A model generated the notes under the pieces. The model was not told the DNA's origin, did not search any database, and saw only the letters and a program-made list of their open reading frames with translations. 64,000 nt of DNA from Smittia aterrima. Its lineage: Eukaryota > Arthropoda > Insecta > Diptera > Chironomidae. Within the stretch, counting starts at the first letter, position 1. The number at the start of each line of letters is the position of its first letter. A program made the translations under genes and the position numbers. Below are positions 26,896-39,584 of this stretch, piece after piece. The stretch lies in NCBI GenBank assembly GCA_033063855.1, contig CP093830.1, forward strand, positions 6,076,854 through 6,140,853. Reading direction: 5' to 3'.

Positions 26896-29800
26896 TTGGT
26901 AGCCAAAAATTCTTTTAACGTACACGTAACGATCACAAGTGAAAACAGAGAGAAAAATTCCTCCCAACAAGCGACTGTAAGTAGGAATAAAGTGCAAGTA
27001 AAATGTATACGTAGTTATTGAAAATTTCGTTTATGTAACTTACATAATGTAAGACTCCACCAGCAAGAATGTTGCATTTTTGTCGTGGAAACGCATGAAC
27101 CGACTTAAGATAAGGCAAACCATGCTCTTGGTTTTAAGAAGATGAAAAGAAAAGGGAACTTTGCCCTTGAAATATACAAAACTCCCTCAAAATAACGCTT
27201 AGACGATAAGAAATCTCCCCCCAATTCTTTTGATTATAAGAAGAAATCATGTGGAACGACAAAGATCTTACCCACGAATCATCAAATGATGAAAAAAATG
27301 TTTTGCGAAAAATGAAAATTGTTGTCACATTTTTCATCAACAGATTTATTTTGACAATCGACGAGAAGGCTTTTTCAACTGAAGAGATAACAAAGGCACA
27401 TCAATCAATCCCAATCTTCTTTTATTTTTTACTTTCAATATGAACTCACAAGCACGTGTGTGACATTTTAATTTCGGAATATTTTTTCATCTTCAAAAAA
27501 AAACGTTAGAGAAATAAAAATGATAAAAAAGCTGAAAACTTCATCCCGAGGAAGAGAGGTGAACGAAAAAAATTAAATTGTATCTCATGTATAAAAAAAA
27601 TCTTTGATATTTGGTGTTCAAAATTTATCGTATGGCAAAATCGAAATTACTGTTTGTAATGAATGTAAACATTCCAAAAAAAAATCATTATTAACGCCCT
27701 TTGGGAATTTAATCTCTTCAGGATCTTTGGATGCATTTTAAAAAAGTTCTTTTAGGAAATCAGGGACGTCGAAAAGACTTTTCTTGTCTCCGACGAACTT
27801 TGATTCTTCCTAAAAGAAAAGAAACTTTCGGTAAAAAAAATCATTTTTCCTCTACCAAAGGCATAAAAGTTTTTCAGCATAAATCTAATAAAATCAAAAA
27901 GACTTGACGTAAAGAATCTAAATTGAAATAACAATAAATCATCCAAGAAGAAAAAAAAAGTAAGCAGATTGATGATTAAATCTAAAAATCGTTTGAATAC
28001 TGAAAGCGATCGAGAACAATAAAAAAAGTTTACGAAAAAAAATGATGAAAACAAAAAATTGATGATACTTTTGATATACAACATATTTTTATGAAAGTCT
28101 TTTTACAACATTTAACATAAAAAAAAGAAGTAAAATCGGGAAAAAATGAGAAAAATTCAAAAGTAAAAAATGTGTTATTTAGGAAAAATGAAATCAAACA
28201 TCCTTGAAATCGATTAACGCTATTGACGGTGAACTATATTTTAAAAGAAAAAAAAACATGAAGAAAGAAAATCAAGAAATGAAATTATTTATATACACAT
28301 ATTATTATATACATAAAGAAATGAAATGAAATATATGTGTGTGTCTTCACGTGTTGCATAAATTAATACCTCAAACAAAAAGAAAAACTATCTAAAGACG
28401 GATGGATTAGATCACACGATTTGTTTTCGGTATTGATGTTTCATTTTCACATCTCTAAACAATCCTCTTTCTATATTTACCAAGTCGGAGATATTTTTGC
28501 AATTGACTGGACGTCCAGACAGCCCCGAAAATTTACTTTTGATGTTTGCCATCATTTGCAAACATATCTACTCGAAATTTATGTCTAAAACTTTTTAATG
28601 AAAAAAAAAATCCTAAAATGATATTTTTCGATGTTTTCACGAATGAAATTAAAATGAGAAAAAAATATTTGTCTGGAGGAATTTATGAAAAAAAAATAAT
28701 ATTTTGCTTATGGGAGATTTTGCCCACTAACTTTTCGAGAATTAAAAAATTGTACTGGAATATCGTAAGAATAATCAACTATTTGGCTAGATATGTATCA
28801 TGAGAAATCGCGGCTTCGTTTCGAAGGTTTACAACCACCAAAGCAGTGTGGCACTGTCTGTGATTTTAAAGGAAAATCCTAAATTTATTTGAATGTCACG
28901 TCGATCGCGAGTCTAATCTTTGATCCTTTATAAGTTCACCGCCCTTTATGCTTACATTTCATGAGAGTGCGTGTCTTTTTACAGCGTCAAATAAAAGTCG
29001 AGTGGATGAAAGTAGTCGATGAAAGTCACAACTTTATGAGAAAAAGAATCAAAAATAATTTTATGAATCATTTGTAGTGAAAAATTAAAACAATTTTTTA
29101 AATGATCAAAAAAATATTTAAAGATGAAAGAAAACATGAAAACTAAGTGCAATTAGAACGATTTAAATCCATATTGAAAAGGAAATATTATGTGTAACGA
29201 GGATAAAAGAGAAAACTTATAATCAAATTAAATCGCCCCCGAAATTATTTCGTTTTTAAGATTGAAGCTTTTTTGCTTCCTTGAGTCGTCTCATTTTCCA
29301 AATTTCCCAAAAAACGATGAGTTCAGATTAAAGCAGAGACCATGTAAAAATTTATTTGAAACATTATCGGAGAGAAATAAGATTGATAAATCTAGACAAA
29401 TTATGGCACTTTTTCGAGTCATCCACGAGTAAGAAAAAAAATGTTTCTCTGTCAAAGGTTTCTCTCCCACCGCCCACAATTTAAATGTTAACAAGTGCAA
29501 TTTATTATTTTCCTCTTTTTTAACATTTTTTGTTTCGCAATTGGCACATAAAGCATCAAAAAGTTTTCGAAACATATCCAAAAAAGAACCAAATGCTGAA
29601 AAATAAAATAACAACTTCTATCATATTTACACATAATACGTCAAATGAATCAACAAAAAGTAAAACATCTTAACTCGCTCGAGAGGCGATCACTCGAGTC
29701 GAAAGAAAAATTATGCAACAAAAACATCAAAATTTTCGTGAAACAAACAACAAAACAACAAGAACATCAACTAAGCAAAACCACAACCTTCCCCAAACTG

Positions 29801-32800
29801 AATCTAAGCCTACAGTCGATTGTATCAGTAACCAATCATGCAACAGTGAAAGAGAATTTCACTTCAATTGAGAGAAAAAAAAACATAAAAATTAGCAATT
29901 AACCGTAAAATACAAACAATAAACCAACCATAATGTAAATAATAGAAAACTTATCCCCCTTACACAATTCATTCACACAAACAGTTTTTAAAAAGCATAC
30001 ACATAACGATTAAGGAGTTTTAAGAAGAATTTGCACGTCAATTTCATTTGACCAGCAACGTACTTTACTTACGTGACAATGAGATTAATTGAAATTCATA
30101 AACGTAAATGTGTAAAGGATAAGTTAGAGTAAAGTTCTCTTTTTTGTTTTATTTGATTTTATGTGCCGACTTCACTGGCAATATTTTTTTTTAATCGCAA
30201 TTTTATTTTCTTCCCCCTTCTTACACTTTATGAAAAATGATGAATGAAAATGAAGAAAAATATTTTTAAGCTTTAGCTCATGCTTCAAGTTTTTGAAAGT
30301 CCTTTTTCCGAACATGAATTGATGAGTATTAATTAATGTCCTTCTCAAGCTAAAATTATTGTGTTTAAGATTCAAATCCCAGACACAGACTCACTGTCCT
30401 GACAATCTCTTTAAAGAAACGAAGACAAAAAGTTGAAGAGAGAGAAACGTTTCTCGGAATATTTACCCAAACTATATTTTGAGATCTCCTTTGGCTTGAA
30501 CTTTACATCACACATACACACACTGAGTAATCAATTGTATTTAAGATGGAGCGTTTCGCTATTTCGGCTATGAAGTCTTGTTTTTAAATGAAACCACCAC
30601 AAAATGTGCCACAAAATCATTAATTTATTTTACTTAAATTAGAAACTAAATTCACTTGAGAACGTGCAAGAATTTTTCTTCTTCACTCAAAAAAAAAACT
30701 TTTTATTGCGAACAAGGACAACAGAGTTGAATTGATGATGAAGGAGCGTGCGAAGATATTTCTTTTATTGCCTTACAGCAAAAACGTGGAAATTATTCTC
30801 GACAAAACTTTACAAATCACTAAACTTTTTAAATGTGTAATGATAATGATCGTCGCTTTTTAAAAGATCATTGTGATGTTCTCGTCAAGTCAGCAAAGTG
30901 GAAATATCAATCAACCTTAAAGAAGCTATTTTATTTCGGCAATGTTACCATAACTAGTGGTGGTGTTTTGTCTCTTGAAACTATTTTTATTTCTTTCATT
31001 GATATTTAAGGAAAATGATTTTCGGAAAAAAATATAAAAGTGATAAAAATATTTCCTTTTAAAAAAATTGGCTTTAAAAAGAAAAGTAAAAAAAATTTGA
31101 GAAATTTAACATCAAATTGTGTTCCTTGTTAAGAAGAGAATGAATCATTTAGAAAAATTAAAGTTTAAATAATAAAGAAAAAAACAAAATGGTGCTTGAG
31201 AATATTTCGTGAAATTAAGGAATCAAACATCGCGAGAAGCGATTAAATTTTCATTTGTCTTTGCTTCAGTTTCTCCTTCATTTAAAAAATAATCTGAACC
31301 CGAACTTCACACAAACACACACTCAAAGCCTATACTGAAAAAAAATAACCAAAAGAGATATCAATAGCAAGTACAAACAATTGATGAAGAAAAACACAAA
31401 ATAATTCAAATTTTCAATAAAAAAGAAATTCTGCGAGGAAAACTTTGAATAAGAAAATCATTTCACATCAAACAAAATGAGACGAATCAGTTTTGCTCAG
31501 AAAATTGTCTGATCAAAGCGACAATCTCACAATCCACTGCATTTAAACTTGCCATGTAAAGAAACTTTAAAACTTCAAGTGAGAGTAAAAAGCATTTGCG
31601 ACAAACATTCCGACTTAAGCCTCCTCCCACAATCTCAGTCAGATTCTTTCTTTGAACAGTCAATCGCAATTTCTTTTTTTTCCCTTGATTTACGTAAATC
31701 TTCTAGTTCAAAGTAGAATTACGAAGGAGAAAATTTAAAAATTTGCTTGTTTTAAGATTCCTTTCTTATCACTTACGGCTAGAAATATTTAATTACTTAG
31801 AGGCTTTAAATTAAATGCATTTTTCTTCGGCTAAGTTTGTGCCACAAAGTTTTTGAAGAATACTTCCTTCATTCGAGGCATAATGATTAGTTTCACTATT
31901 TGCCTTGAACGTTCGTTAATTTTGCTTTTATAAGTTTCAATCATTATTCGCGTTTAGTTGAGTTAAGTTTGTATCGTTTTTACCTATGCGTAGATCATTA
32001 ACGATAAACAAATATTGGACGAGGATTCACCATAAAATTGAATTTTTTATTCATTGATAGATGAAAGCGATGGCTTCGATTTTATTTCGAACATGCCATC
32101 GTTAATTGTAGACATTATGACTTTAAGCTGTAGTAAAATAAGTGCTTTACATAAGCTGGAATGAGAAACTTGTTAGTTGTTGATTTTGATAAGGAAACAT
32201 CTTCAAACTTTATTCTTTCTTTAACCACATCATTCCTCCCTCAATTTCTGTCTCTCTCTATCACTTTCTCTATTTTTAAATCTCTTTGGGACCAAACCAA
32301 AACTACGAATCTAAACTATTCAGGCGAATAAACAAATTGATATGATTTATCTTTATCTACTTCTCCCACAACCACCAATCTCCTCCATTCTACTTCTCTA
32401 CTATCATATCAAGAACTCCAAGAACCTTCTTCGAACTTAACAAAAAGAAAAACACGAAATTGAAACTTTTATTTAACATCTTCAACCAGCAAGCATTAAA
32501 TGATAAATCATTCCATTTTCCAAAAGAAAACACTTAAGAACAAAGAAAGGTTTCCGGAGATCGATAGATCGCTTGTCTGATCATTGTAAATATAAGAAAA
32601 TCGTCAGAAGATTTATTGTAATTATGAGTATTTTATACCGATGAAAACGACAGAAAATAAGAAAAAAATCATAAACTTGCATACATATTTTGAATGCCTT
32701 CGATGTGTGAAAATCTTTTAATTAAATGGTTGAAACTTTAAATTGCCGTGTCAGTCGTCGTCGTTCATCATCATGCAAAGCGATGAACTGACATAAATCA

Positions 32801-33228
32801 GATCATTTTCGTCTGTAATTTCTTAAAAGACCTGATGAAAGGACGATCCGCATTAATTTGTGTAAACTAAATTCAAATCAAAGACGGACACGAGAGAGAA
32901 GTAAAGTGAATCGAAGCTAAATTCTAATTTGTACTTAACCGATAAGATGTCCTTTCATAGTTTTTTCTCCGTTTAAATATGAATAGACAGTAAAACAAAA
33001 TGCTTTTCAGTTGATACAATTCCAATCTGACTTTATTCTAATTGTATAAATAAGCGAAATCAATGGAAATCATAAAAAAATGAGAATGAAATGAGGAGAT
33101 AACAAAACATAACGTCAACAATTTTCTTTTCCCGGATAAAATATATTTAACCATTTAGTATTTGTTAAAGAAAAAGTATCAAAACTGAAAATAAAGAATA
33201 AATGAGAAAAAGAATTTTTGTTTCATTT
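26896..33228 (+). other. E93 3' region, probable long 3' UTR plus intergenic DNA
   Basis: No coding sequence is supported. The plus strand is strongly A-rich with many AATAAA strings (for example near 26986, 27513, 29606, 31173, 32331 and 33194), so the true poly(A) site cannot be chosen. A let-7 7mer-A1 seed match TACCTCA lies at 28367-28373. Two Pumilio-type TGTAAATA motifs lie at 29934-29941 and 32585-32592. E93 mRNAs are long in flies, so much of this could be 3' UTR. The right end must contain the 3' end of the minus-strand mTERF gene. Confidence 0.45.
28291..28344. repeat. AT-rich inverted repeat with TATA/TG tract
   Basis: ACACATAT at 28295-28302 is matched by ATATGTGT at 28333-28340 with about 30 bases between, followed by a short TG run. 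It could form a weak hairpin in RNA, or be a simple-sequence tract. No function is inferred. Confidence 0.35.
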
Positions 33229-34360
33229 CTAAAGTCTGCTCTTTACTCGCTCTAGATAAAGTTCATATTCTTTCTGTGATTTACATAAGCAGCCAAGTGA
33301 GGAAGGACGCATTCCTAATGATTTGAAGTCATCTAGTCTCTTCTTTATTGTTTCTACAGACTTTGAAACTATGAGGATGCTCGTTGCAATTTGATTTGGT
33401 TCGTATTTCTCTTCGATCATCAGATAATCAAGAACTTTCTTTACTTTGTTGACTGACAGTCCTCTATCAATGAAAAATGTAATTTGACAAATCATTTGCT
33501 TTGTCTTTTCAATGTCGTAGCCTAATCTTTCCGACAAATATTCAACAACAGCATCATATCCTTTGACATTGGGAACACAAATCTCCGAAATAATACCAAT
33601 ATTTTTATGCAGATTTGAAAGTATTATTGCTGCTGGGAGTTCTTGTTCTCGCAGGACTTTAATGTTAAGATAGAGTTTCTCAGTTGACATTTTCAAGGTT
33701 TTCAAAGTTGCCACATTTTTTACAATTCGTGTCGAGACCTGAGCTGGTTCTATTTTAAGTTGTTCGCTGATGTAGTAGATGCGGTTCCCACCTTTAAACT
33801 CAGCTTCTTCCTTCATGAATTTTTTTCGGATTTCCATAAGTTGAAGAGTTGAGAGACGAGCCAAAGGAAGAAAGTCGTTGATGTTGCGAGGCTTAAGTTT
33901 TTGAATGAGCTCAAACTTCATATTGAGCTCAGCTAAAAAATAAAAGTTTATTTAATGTGCTCAAGTAATTGCCGAATATCTCACCAGAAGGAAAACTTAA
34001 CAGCCAAACATTCTCCATAATAACTTCTGTTTTAATCTGTTTTCTCGCAAGTATCTCGAGGTTTTCCGTAATCTGCTTCATCGGCTGCCCCAGGAGAACT
34101 TCATTCTTAGTTACAGTATCTTTTGCTTTCTGCAACTTGCAACCAAAAGTCTTTTTAAACTTTTCCACTAGCTCATCGCGTTTTGAAGGCTCCTGACTTA
34201 TTTTTTCCTTGTTCGCACTTGTCTTCTTGAGAGCTTCATACAAATCAACGTCTAATTCTCTTAAATCTTGAAAGATCTCCTTTGATGAGTAATGCAGTCT
34301 AGTGCAGACAAGCAATCTGTATGTACTCGTTGATTTCAGCGTTAAGATACTTCGTAACAT
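33229..34360 (-). CDS. Mitochondrial transcription termination factor family protein (mTERF)
   Basis: Two exons, 34360-33985 and 33932-33229, join in frame through a 52-nt GTGAGA...TTTTAG intron to give 359 residues. The amino end (MLRSILTLKSTSTYRLLVCTR...) is basic, rich in S, T and L, and lacks acid residues, as in a mitochondrial targeting peptide. The rest shows the helical mTERF pattern of repeated units with leucine and proline spacing, for example the region around LPLARLSTLQLMEIRKKF and LGYDIEKTKQMICQI. Family members bind mitochondrial DNA and end or regulate transcription. Length fits the 350-410 residue fly paralogues (mTTF, mTerf5 type), but which paralogue this is cannot be decided here. 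It is head-to-head with RMI1. Confidence 0.78.
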
Positions 34361-34521
34361 CGTTTAAATTTAAAGTATTGTCTTTGGAACAAAATTAAGA
34401 AGAAATTCGAAAATAATATTCGAAAAGAAAATATTTTGTCTTCTCGGAATTGTTGTTGTTCGCGCCATAAATGTAAAAACACCACTTAATTTAATTATGT
34501 TAACAAGGATTAAGTGTGAAA
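34361..34521. promoter_or_regulatory. Shared divergent promoter, mTERF and RMI1
   Basis: Only 161 bases separate the two start codons, so both promoters must lie here or overlap the neighbouring leader. No TATA box at a convincing distance was seen. Sharing is inferred from spacing. Confidence 0.6.
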
Positions 34522-36451
34522 ATGTCAAACAATCTAGAAGAACGTGTTGCAAGTGTTAAATCAAAGTTAATTTCAATTTCAATTAAAGTCAAAAATGAGT
34601 GGATTTCGGGTAAGTTCTTCTCTCTTACAGTCTTCTTGGAACATTCTAATTTATCTCTTATCAATTTATAGGATGTGTAAATTTCTTTTTGAGTCAGTCG
34701 CCTGAAATCAGCGATGAAGAGCTTTATCAAGCAGCACTACAACAGTTTCTACTGGCTGATGTCAAGGACGCATCAATTCCTGTGATTCCTCCAACGATTC
34801 AACAAAACAAAAGTTCTTTTACTTTAAGTGGAAACTTTGTTCTGCAAATGCAATTTCTTATCGACATTGGTAAGCTCTTCTCTTACAGTCTTCTTGAAGC
34901 ATTATAATTCATCTTACCAATTAATTTATAGCTGAATCACCTTATGAACAGAAGCGACGATTGTACAATATTAAACTTGATGAAGCCGAACTCGAAGCTC
35001 CAGAATCGAAATCTTTCAAAACAAATCGGAAGAGAATGTTTAAGCTGGAGCTTACAGATGGTTACAAAACAGTCTCTGCAATGGAATACACAACGATTCC
35101 ATGTCTGAGTTCGAAGTTGTCTCCTGGAACAAAGTTAAAACTGATTGGGCCAATGCAAGTCGTAAATCACATTATTCTTTTAGAGCCACAAAATCTTACA
35201 ATCTTAGGTGGCGATGTTGAACATCTTGTTATCGAAAATGCCTACGAAAATGTTCTTCTGAGAGCATTAAACCGACCGACAACGCAAACGCCATTGTTAG
35301 ACTATAACGAAGAAGCTTTAATTGAAAATGTTACTCAAGCCCCACCTTTAACTCGACAGCCTTCGATTGTGCCTCCTCGACAACAATCGGTAGTTCCGCC
35401 TGTGCCAACAAATCAACAAACAAATAATCTTAATGAATTCGATTTCGATGACGACGATGTTGATTTAGAAGCCATCCTTCTGCTTGAGCAAGAAGATGCA
35501 AGAAACAGAGAAGCTCAAAACGAAAATTTTGTTAATCAAGACTTTATTGTTCCTGTGGATGTGCCAATGGATGTAGTTGCTCCAGTGCATGTGCCAATGG
35601 ATGTAGATGACAATCCCTCTGAGTTCATTGAGATTACGGATGAAAATTTGCGGCCAGTGATACGATCACAAAGACCAAGAATTTCTTCAGAAACAATTGT
35701 CATTGAAGACGAAGTCGTGCAACCCGAAATTAACCGTAATAAGTCTCTTCTACCACGTATGTCAGGTTCTCTGCCAAATAGCGATGAACCGGTACTGAAG
35801 AAAATTGCACGAATTGAACCAACTAATATGCTCACTATCTGGGATGATCACTACAAGTTCAAGACTCAAGCTGGAGATAATTTAGTTACAGTCGATCAGT
35901 ATTTAGTAAGTTAATCCTCGATGCTAATGAAAGTCCTTGATTTTAACTATTTTCAATTACAGAGTATTAAGACAAGCGACAAACTAAAGAAACGCTACGT
36001 TATCTTAGGAAATGTTTCAGTTGTTAAAGCTATAAGATGCAAAAACAAAGGGTGGCTACTCGAATGTGAAATCACTGATCGCTGGAGTAAGCAACAACTT
36101 GATGTGAAGTTTCAAAGTTCTGTTGTTGAAAGTCTCTCTGAAAGAACTTATGAAGAAATGATGTTAATGTATAAGGAAATGAAAACGCATCCTCATATTA
36201 AACAAGATATTGTTAAGGTAAGCTGTGCAATTATCAGAATTAAAATTTGTTCAATAAAATTCTTTCCCCAGATCATCGAAACAATCAACGATAAGCTTCA
36301 ACGCTTAAACTGTTTTATGAAGATCGAGATGGAGCTGCTAACGACTTGCCAAAGTTGCTATGTAGTCGTTGAACTTATCGATACAAACGAGAATGATTCG
36401 CGAACATTCTCCAACAAGCTGAAAGAAGAAAAATTGCAACCAGTCCATTAA
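34522..36451 (+). CDS. RMI1: RecQ-mediated genome instability protein 1 (RMI1)
   Basis: Five exons, 34522-34609, 34672-34869, 34932-35905, 35963-36217 and 36272-36451, give 564 residues. RMI1 is the OB-fold partner of topoisomerase III-alpha and Blm helicase and helps dissolve double Holliday junctions in the nucleus. The amino third has the family helical region (EEISDEE-like stretch, then an FTLSGNFVLQMQFLIDIAES block) followed by an OB fold (FKLELTDGYKTVSAMEY, LSPGTKLKLIGPMQV, LLEPQNLTILGG). The middle is acidic and disordered with a 10-residue tandem repeat. The carboxyl end (YVILGNVSVVKAIRCKNKGWLLECEITD) looks like a second OB fold. Introns 1 and 2 are nearly identical to each other, which is very unusual (see findings). 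Confidence 0.85.
34610..34671 (+). repeat. RMI1 intron 1, copy A of a duplicated intron
   Basis: A 62-nt phase-1 intron, GTAAGT to TATAG. Aligned with intron 2 it matches at 52 of 58 ungapped positions, with two 2-base gaps (TC) and one 4-base gap (AATT). Both share an internal TTACAG at about 15-20 nt and the following TCTTCTTG. Confidence 0.9.
34870..34931 (+). repeat. RMI1 intron 2, copy B of a duplicated intron
   Basis: A 62-nt phase-1 intron, GTAAGC to TATAG, about 90% identical to intron 1. The 198-nt exon between the two copies has no similarity to the flanking exons, so only the intron sequence is repeated. Confidence 0.9.
35551..35610 (+). repeat. 30-bp tandem repeat inside RMI1
   Basis: Two adjacent 30-bp units match at 26 of 30 positions and encode PVDVPMDVVA then PVHVPMDVDD in the acidic linker of RMI1. 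The repeat keeps the reading frame. Confidence 0.85.
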
Positions 36452-36915
36452 ATGTTCTTCCTTTATTTTTAATTCAAAGTTTATACAAAGAATCGACAAA
36501 TAAACGAGCGCAAACGATTTATTCTCGGGCGTCGTTTTCCCTCAAGACTCAATCGATAAGATATTCAAATATTTAGACAGACAACAAGAAAGTCTGACAG
36601 CTCACAGTAAATACACTACGGTTTGGTAAAAGGACCCTGTGTGTGCTCAAGTCTTTCGAGATTGTTTTGTGTTGGGGACGTTACTTCAAGAGTAAACATT
36701 TGTGAGGCTAACGATCAGAAATAAGGTAAATAATCTGAATTCGAGTGTTTCTTACTGAACCCAAAAGGAATTCTAAGATTATCTTCTAACTTTATCTGTA
36801 AATATTAAGTAAAGTTGTCTTATCTTCTACTCTCACACCTCAATTAGCTTTCAGATGTTTAACCTTGGCAATTGTTGTAAAAAAAATGATTGCACCTCCT
36901 GTGGTGACTTCTAGC
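36452..36915. other. Intergenic stretch between convergent RMI1 and Inos
   Basis: No gene seen. An AATAAA near 36497 suits the RMI1 3' end. The open minus-strand frame that runs through this area is the out-of-frame shadow of the Inos last exon. Confidence 0.6.
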
Positions 36916-39457
36916 TTAGTGATTTCCGTTTTGGACGAAGATCTCTTCATTGTTGTGTCCGTTAAGCTCGGTGTGGCAACCATTTCCGTTAATTGAGACT
37001 CCGTTTGTTTTTGTCTTTTTGGCGAGTGTTGAGGGCTCAACAGAAATCGATGAGAAATCGTACTGTGAAGACATTTAAATGAATATTTGATTCAAAATAA
37101 ATTGAGAATTTTACTCACTCTTTGTTCCAAAGCCATGTGAGAGTTTGGAGAGAGACCCACACAAGCCCTCAAGATATTTTCGATAGCAGCGCGTTGACGG
37201 AAAAGCGAGTTGACCACTTGAGTTCCTGTGAATGTTTCAAGATTTACAAACAATTTCATTAAAGTCAAGCAAAAGTTGTTTTACCTTTTGGGACCAATGG
37301 AGCCTTGCATAAGTAAGAGAGGAGCGACAGAACTGATTTACATGATTCAAACTCTGATTCTGGTTTTGAATGATCTCTGATCTTAATTCGTGAGCAAAGT
37401 TCTCCCAAAATAACGAGATCAAGAATCAAAGGTGTCGCCAAAAGTGAATCTTCGCAAGTGTTGTGAATGACAAGTGTGTTGTGTCCTCCCATCATAATTT
37501 CACTCGTGTATTCGTCCATTGCTCGCTTACTGTCTCCGACGTATGGCACATATTTGATGACAACGCAGTGATCGGGGTGCTCCTTCGGCTTATACAAGAT
37601 ATCGTTTGATTCGACCATGTCATCAACGACGTTACTCTTTGAAATTTCCTTCGATCGGAATTGCGATGGAGCCGACAAATTCTTTCCGTCGTTGTTACCC
37701 AAATGATTGTAACTGACGATCGAGACTGGTTTGATGCCAGCTCCGACTAAAAAGTCAACAAGAACTGACTTTAGCTTTGTCTGACCAGACTTGAAGTCAT
37801 CACCAGCAATGAAAGCGCCATGATGTTCAGCCATTTCAAGAACTCCGGGTACGAAAGTATTTTGAGGTGATCCATTGATGTAGATGCAACCTTCAACAAT
37901 CGCAGCCATCGCGAAAATGGTTGATGGTGAAATCTCGCTTTCATTTCTCTTGAGAGAAGCTTCCAATTCAGCCATTGTCATGTTCAATCCTTCACGAACT
38001 TCACTGAAACGTTCAGTGTTTGCCGTCCACAAGATTACGACCTTCTCAACATTATTCTTCTTCTTGAAAGCTTGAATGTCTTCGCGAATTTTCAAAAACT
38101 GCTCGTATCTGGTTCCGTGAATGAGATTATCAGCGCGGTCAGACTGATTGGCGGCGATGAAGTCAGGATCGTAAATAGAAGGCATTGGCTTCAACTGAGA
38201 TAACTTCGTATAAAGTTGATCTTGCAGATTAACATCAAGAACTTTCGCACGTTTCATTGAATCGCCGAGGTTGAACGAACTGATGTCCCAGCCCCCAACG
38301 ATGATGTCATTGGGGTTTGCCATGGGAAGAAAGTCTTTCATTGGCACATAGACGTCTTTGAAACTGTAATCAGAGCCAACCAAAACAGTCGAAGCTTGCG
38401 TAATCGATCCAAACCAATTTGCCTTCTGTAAACCTTCCTTCGTCTTCCACGATAATCCGTTACGATTTGCTTCAAGCGCTGCTGTCAACGTCGATCCATT
38501 GTTGCCACCCCATCCGACAAGCATCAAGCCAAGCTTCGGCACATTGCGCTCAGTACGAATATCAAGAGTCTTCGTGATAGGATGAACCTGGAGACAAATA
38601 TTTGATATTCAACAAAATATCTATTGACATAGAACTAATAAAGTCTGCTGCACAACAAGATTTTTTTTAGCAAGCCATTGTGTGCTCATTCTTTAATTAA
38701 ATATTGAAGTTATTTGCTTTTGCCCATAAAAAAAAAGTAATTTTTTGCTTATCTCTAAGAAGATCGACGTGATGATTTTCGACAAAAAACGTGTCTTGAA
38801 ATCTGCCGGTCACTGATAAGGCTTCAAAGAGGCTTCATCTTTAATCACGTCGAGGCGTATTTCAATAAATCCGCGAGAAGATAGCGCGGATCTGTTAGCG
38901 AGTCTGGCAAACCCAGAAAGGTTTTTTTAATCAAAATTAGGCATGACGTTACTTAAACCACGTTATCTTCAATTTATAGTGAATCAGTTTTCCTTTTTCA
39001 GCTGCTCATCGTTTCCTATAACTCAAAGTTTTTGAGTCACAGTGAAGACAGAAAAATTGAAAATGAAATATTCTCGAATCCTCGACAGAAAATCGATAAT
39101 CCCTCATTCTCCTTTCCCTTGCAGTTTGTTGCAAGTTCAAGGCCAAAAAAATTCTCTCTTTTCAGGGTCGACGAGAAGAAATCGAATAACTGCACCGATA
39201 GTTTTCACTGTCAAGTAATTGACCAAAGCTATTAACATGTTCCTATCACAATCGACTTCTTACTAATTGATTTAAACTTGCGATTCAATTCACCAAATTC
39301 TCACGGCAAAAAAGACGTCGTCGGTTAAATCAATAAATTGATTGATGGAACTTACTAGTAATTTTCCATTTGACTTTTCTACAATTGTTGTTTGGTAATC
39401 GTAGACAGTGTCGATGAAATTTTCCGAGTATGTGACGTTTGATGATGAAATCTCCAT
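36916..39457 (-). CDS. Inos: Myo-inositol-1-phosphate synthase (Inos)
   Basis: Four exons, 39457-39356, 38587-37285, 37225-37119 and 37062-36916, give 552 residues, close to the 565 of Drosophila Inos. The cytosolic enzyme turns glucose 6-phosphate into inositol 3-phosphate using NAD, the first step of inositol synthesis. The NAD-binding glycine motif GWGGNNGST is clear near residue 50. Other diagnostic blocks are GGWDISS, LWTANTERF, GDDFKSGQTK, SYNHLGNNDG and EIMMGGHNT. Exon 1 supplies the conserved opening (NVTYSENFIDTVYDYQTTIVEK). The last exon encodes a variable N- and T-rich tail ending NGNH. The start is the first ATG of the frame. Intron 1 is 768 nt; the others are about 60 nt. Confidence 0.96.
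38588..39355 (-). other. Inos intron 1 (768 nt)
   Basis: Noncoding; no exon, repeat or RNA gene was recognised. It starts with GTAAGT and ends with TCTCCAG on the minus strand. Confidence 0.6.
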
Positions 39458-39545
39458 TGCTTCCACTTTCGTTCTTTGGCACAAAAATAAATGAACTTTC
39501 ACTGAAGACGCTTGAAGGTTGTTGCCGGCTTGAGAGTTGTCGGAA

Positions 39546-39584
39546 AACTGAACAGCTCCGCGTTGCGCGCCTCCTGTTTTATTT
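39546..39584 (-). promoter_or_regulatory. Candidate core promoter of Inos
   Basis: On the minus strand an initiator TCAGTT (39551-39546, A at 39549) is preceded about 31 bases upstream by the TATA-like AAATAAAA (39584-39577). This spacing is normal for arthropod TATA/initiator promoters and would give a leader of about 92 nt before the Inos ATG. Not proven. Confidence 0.4.
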
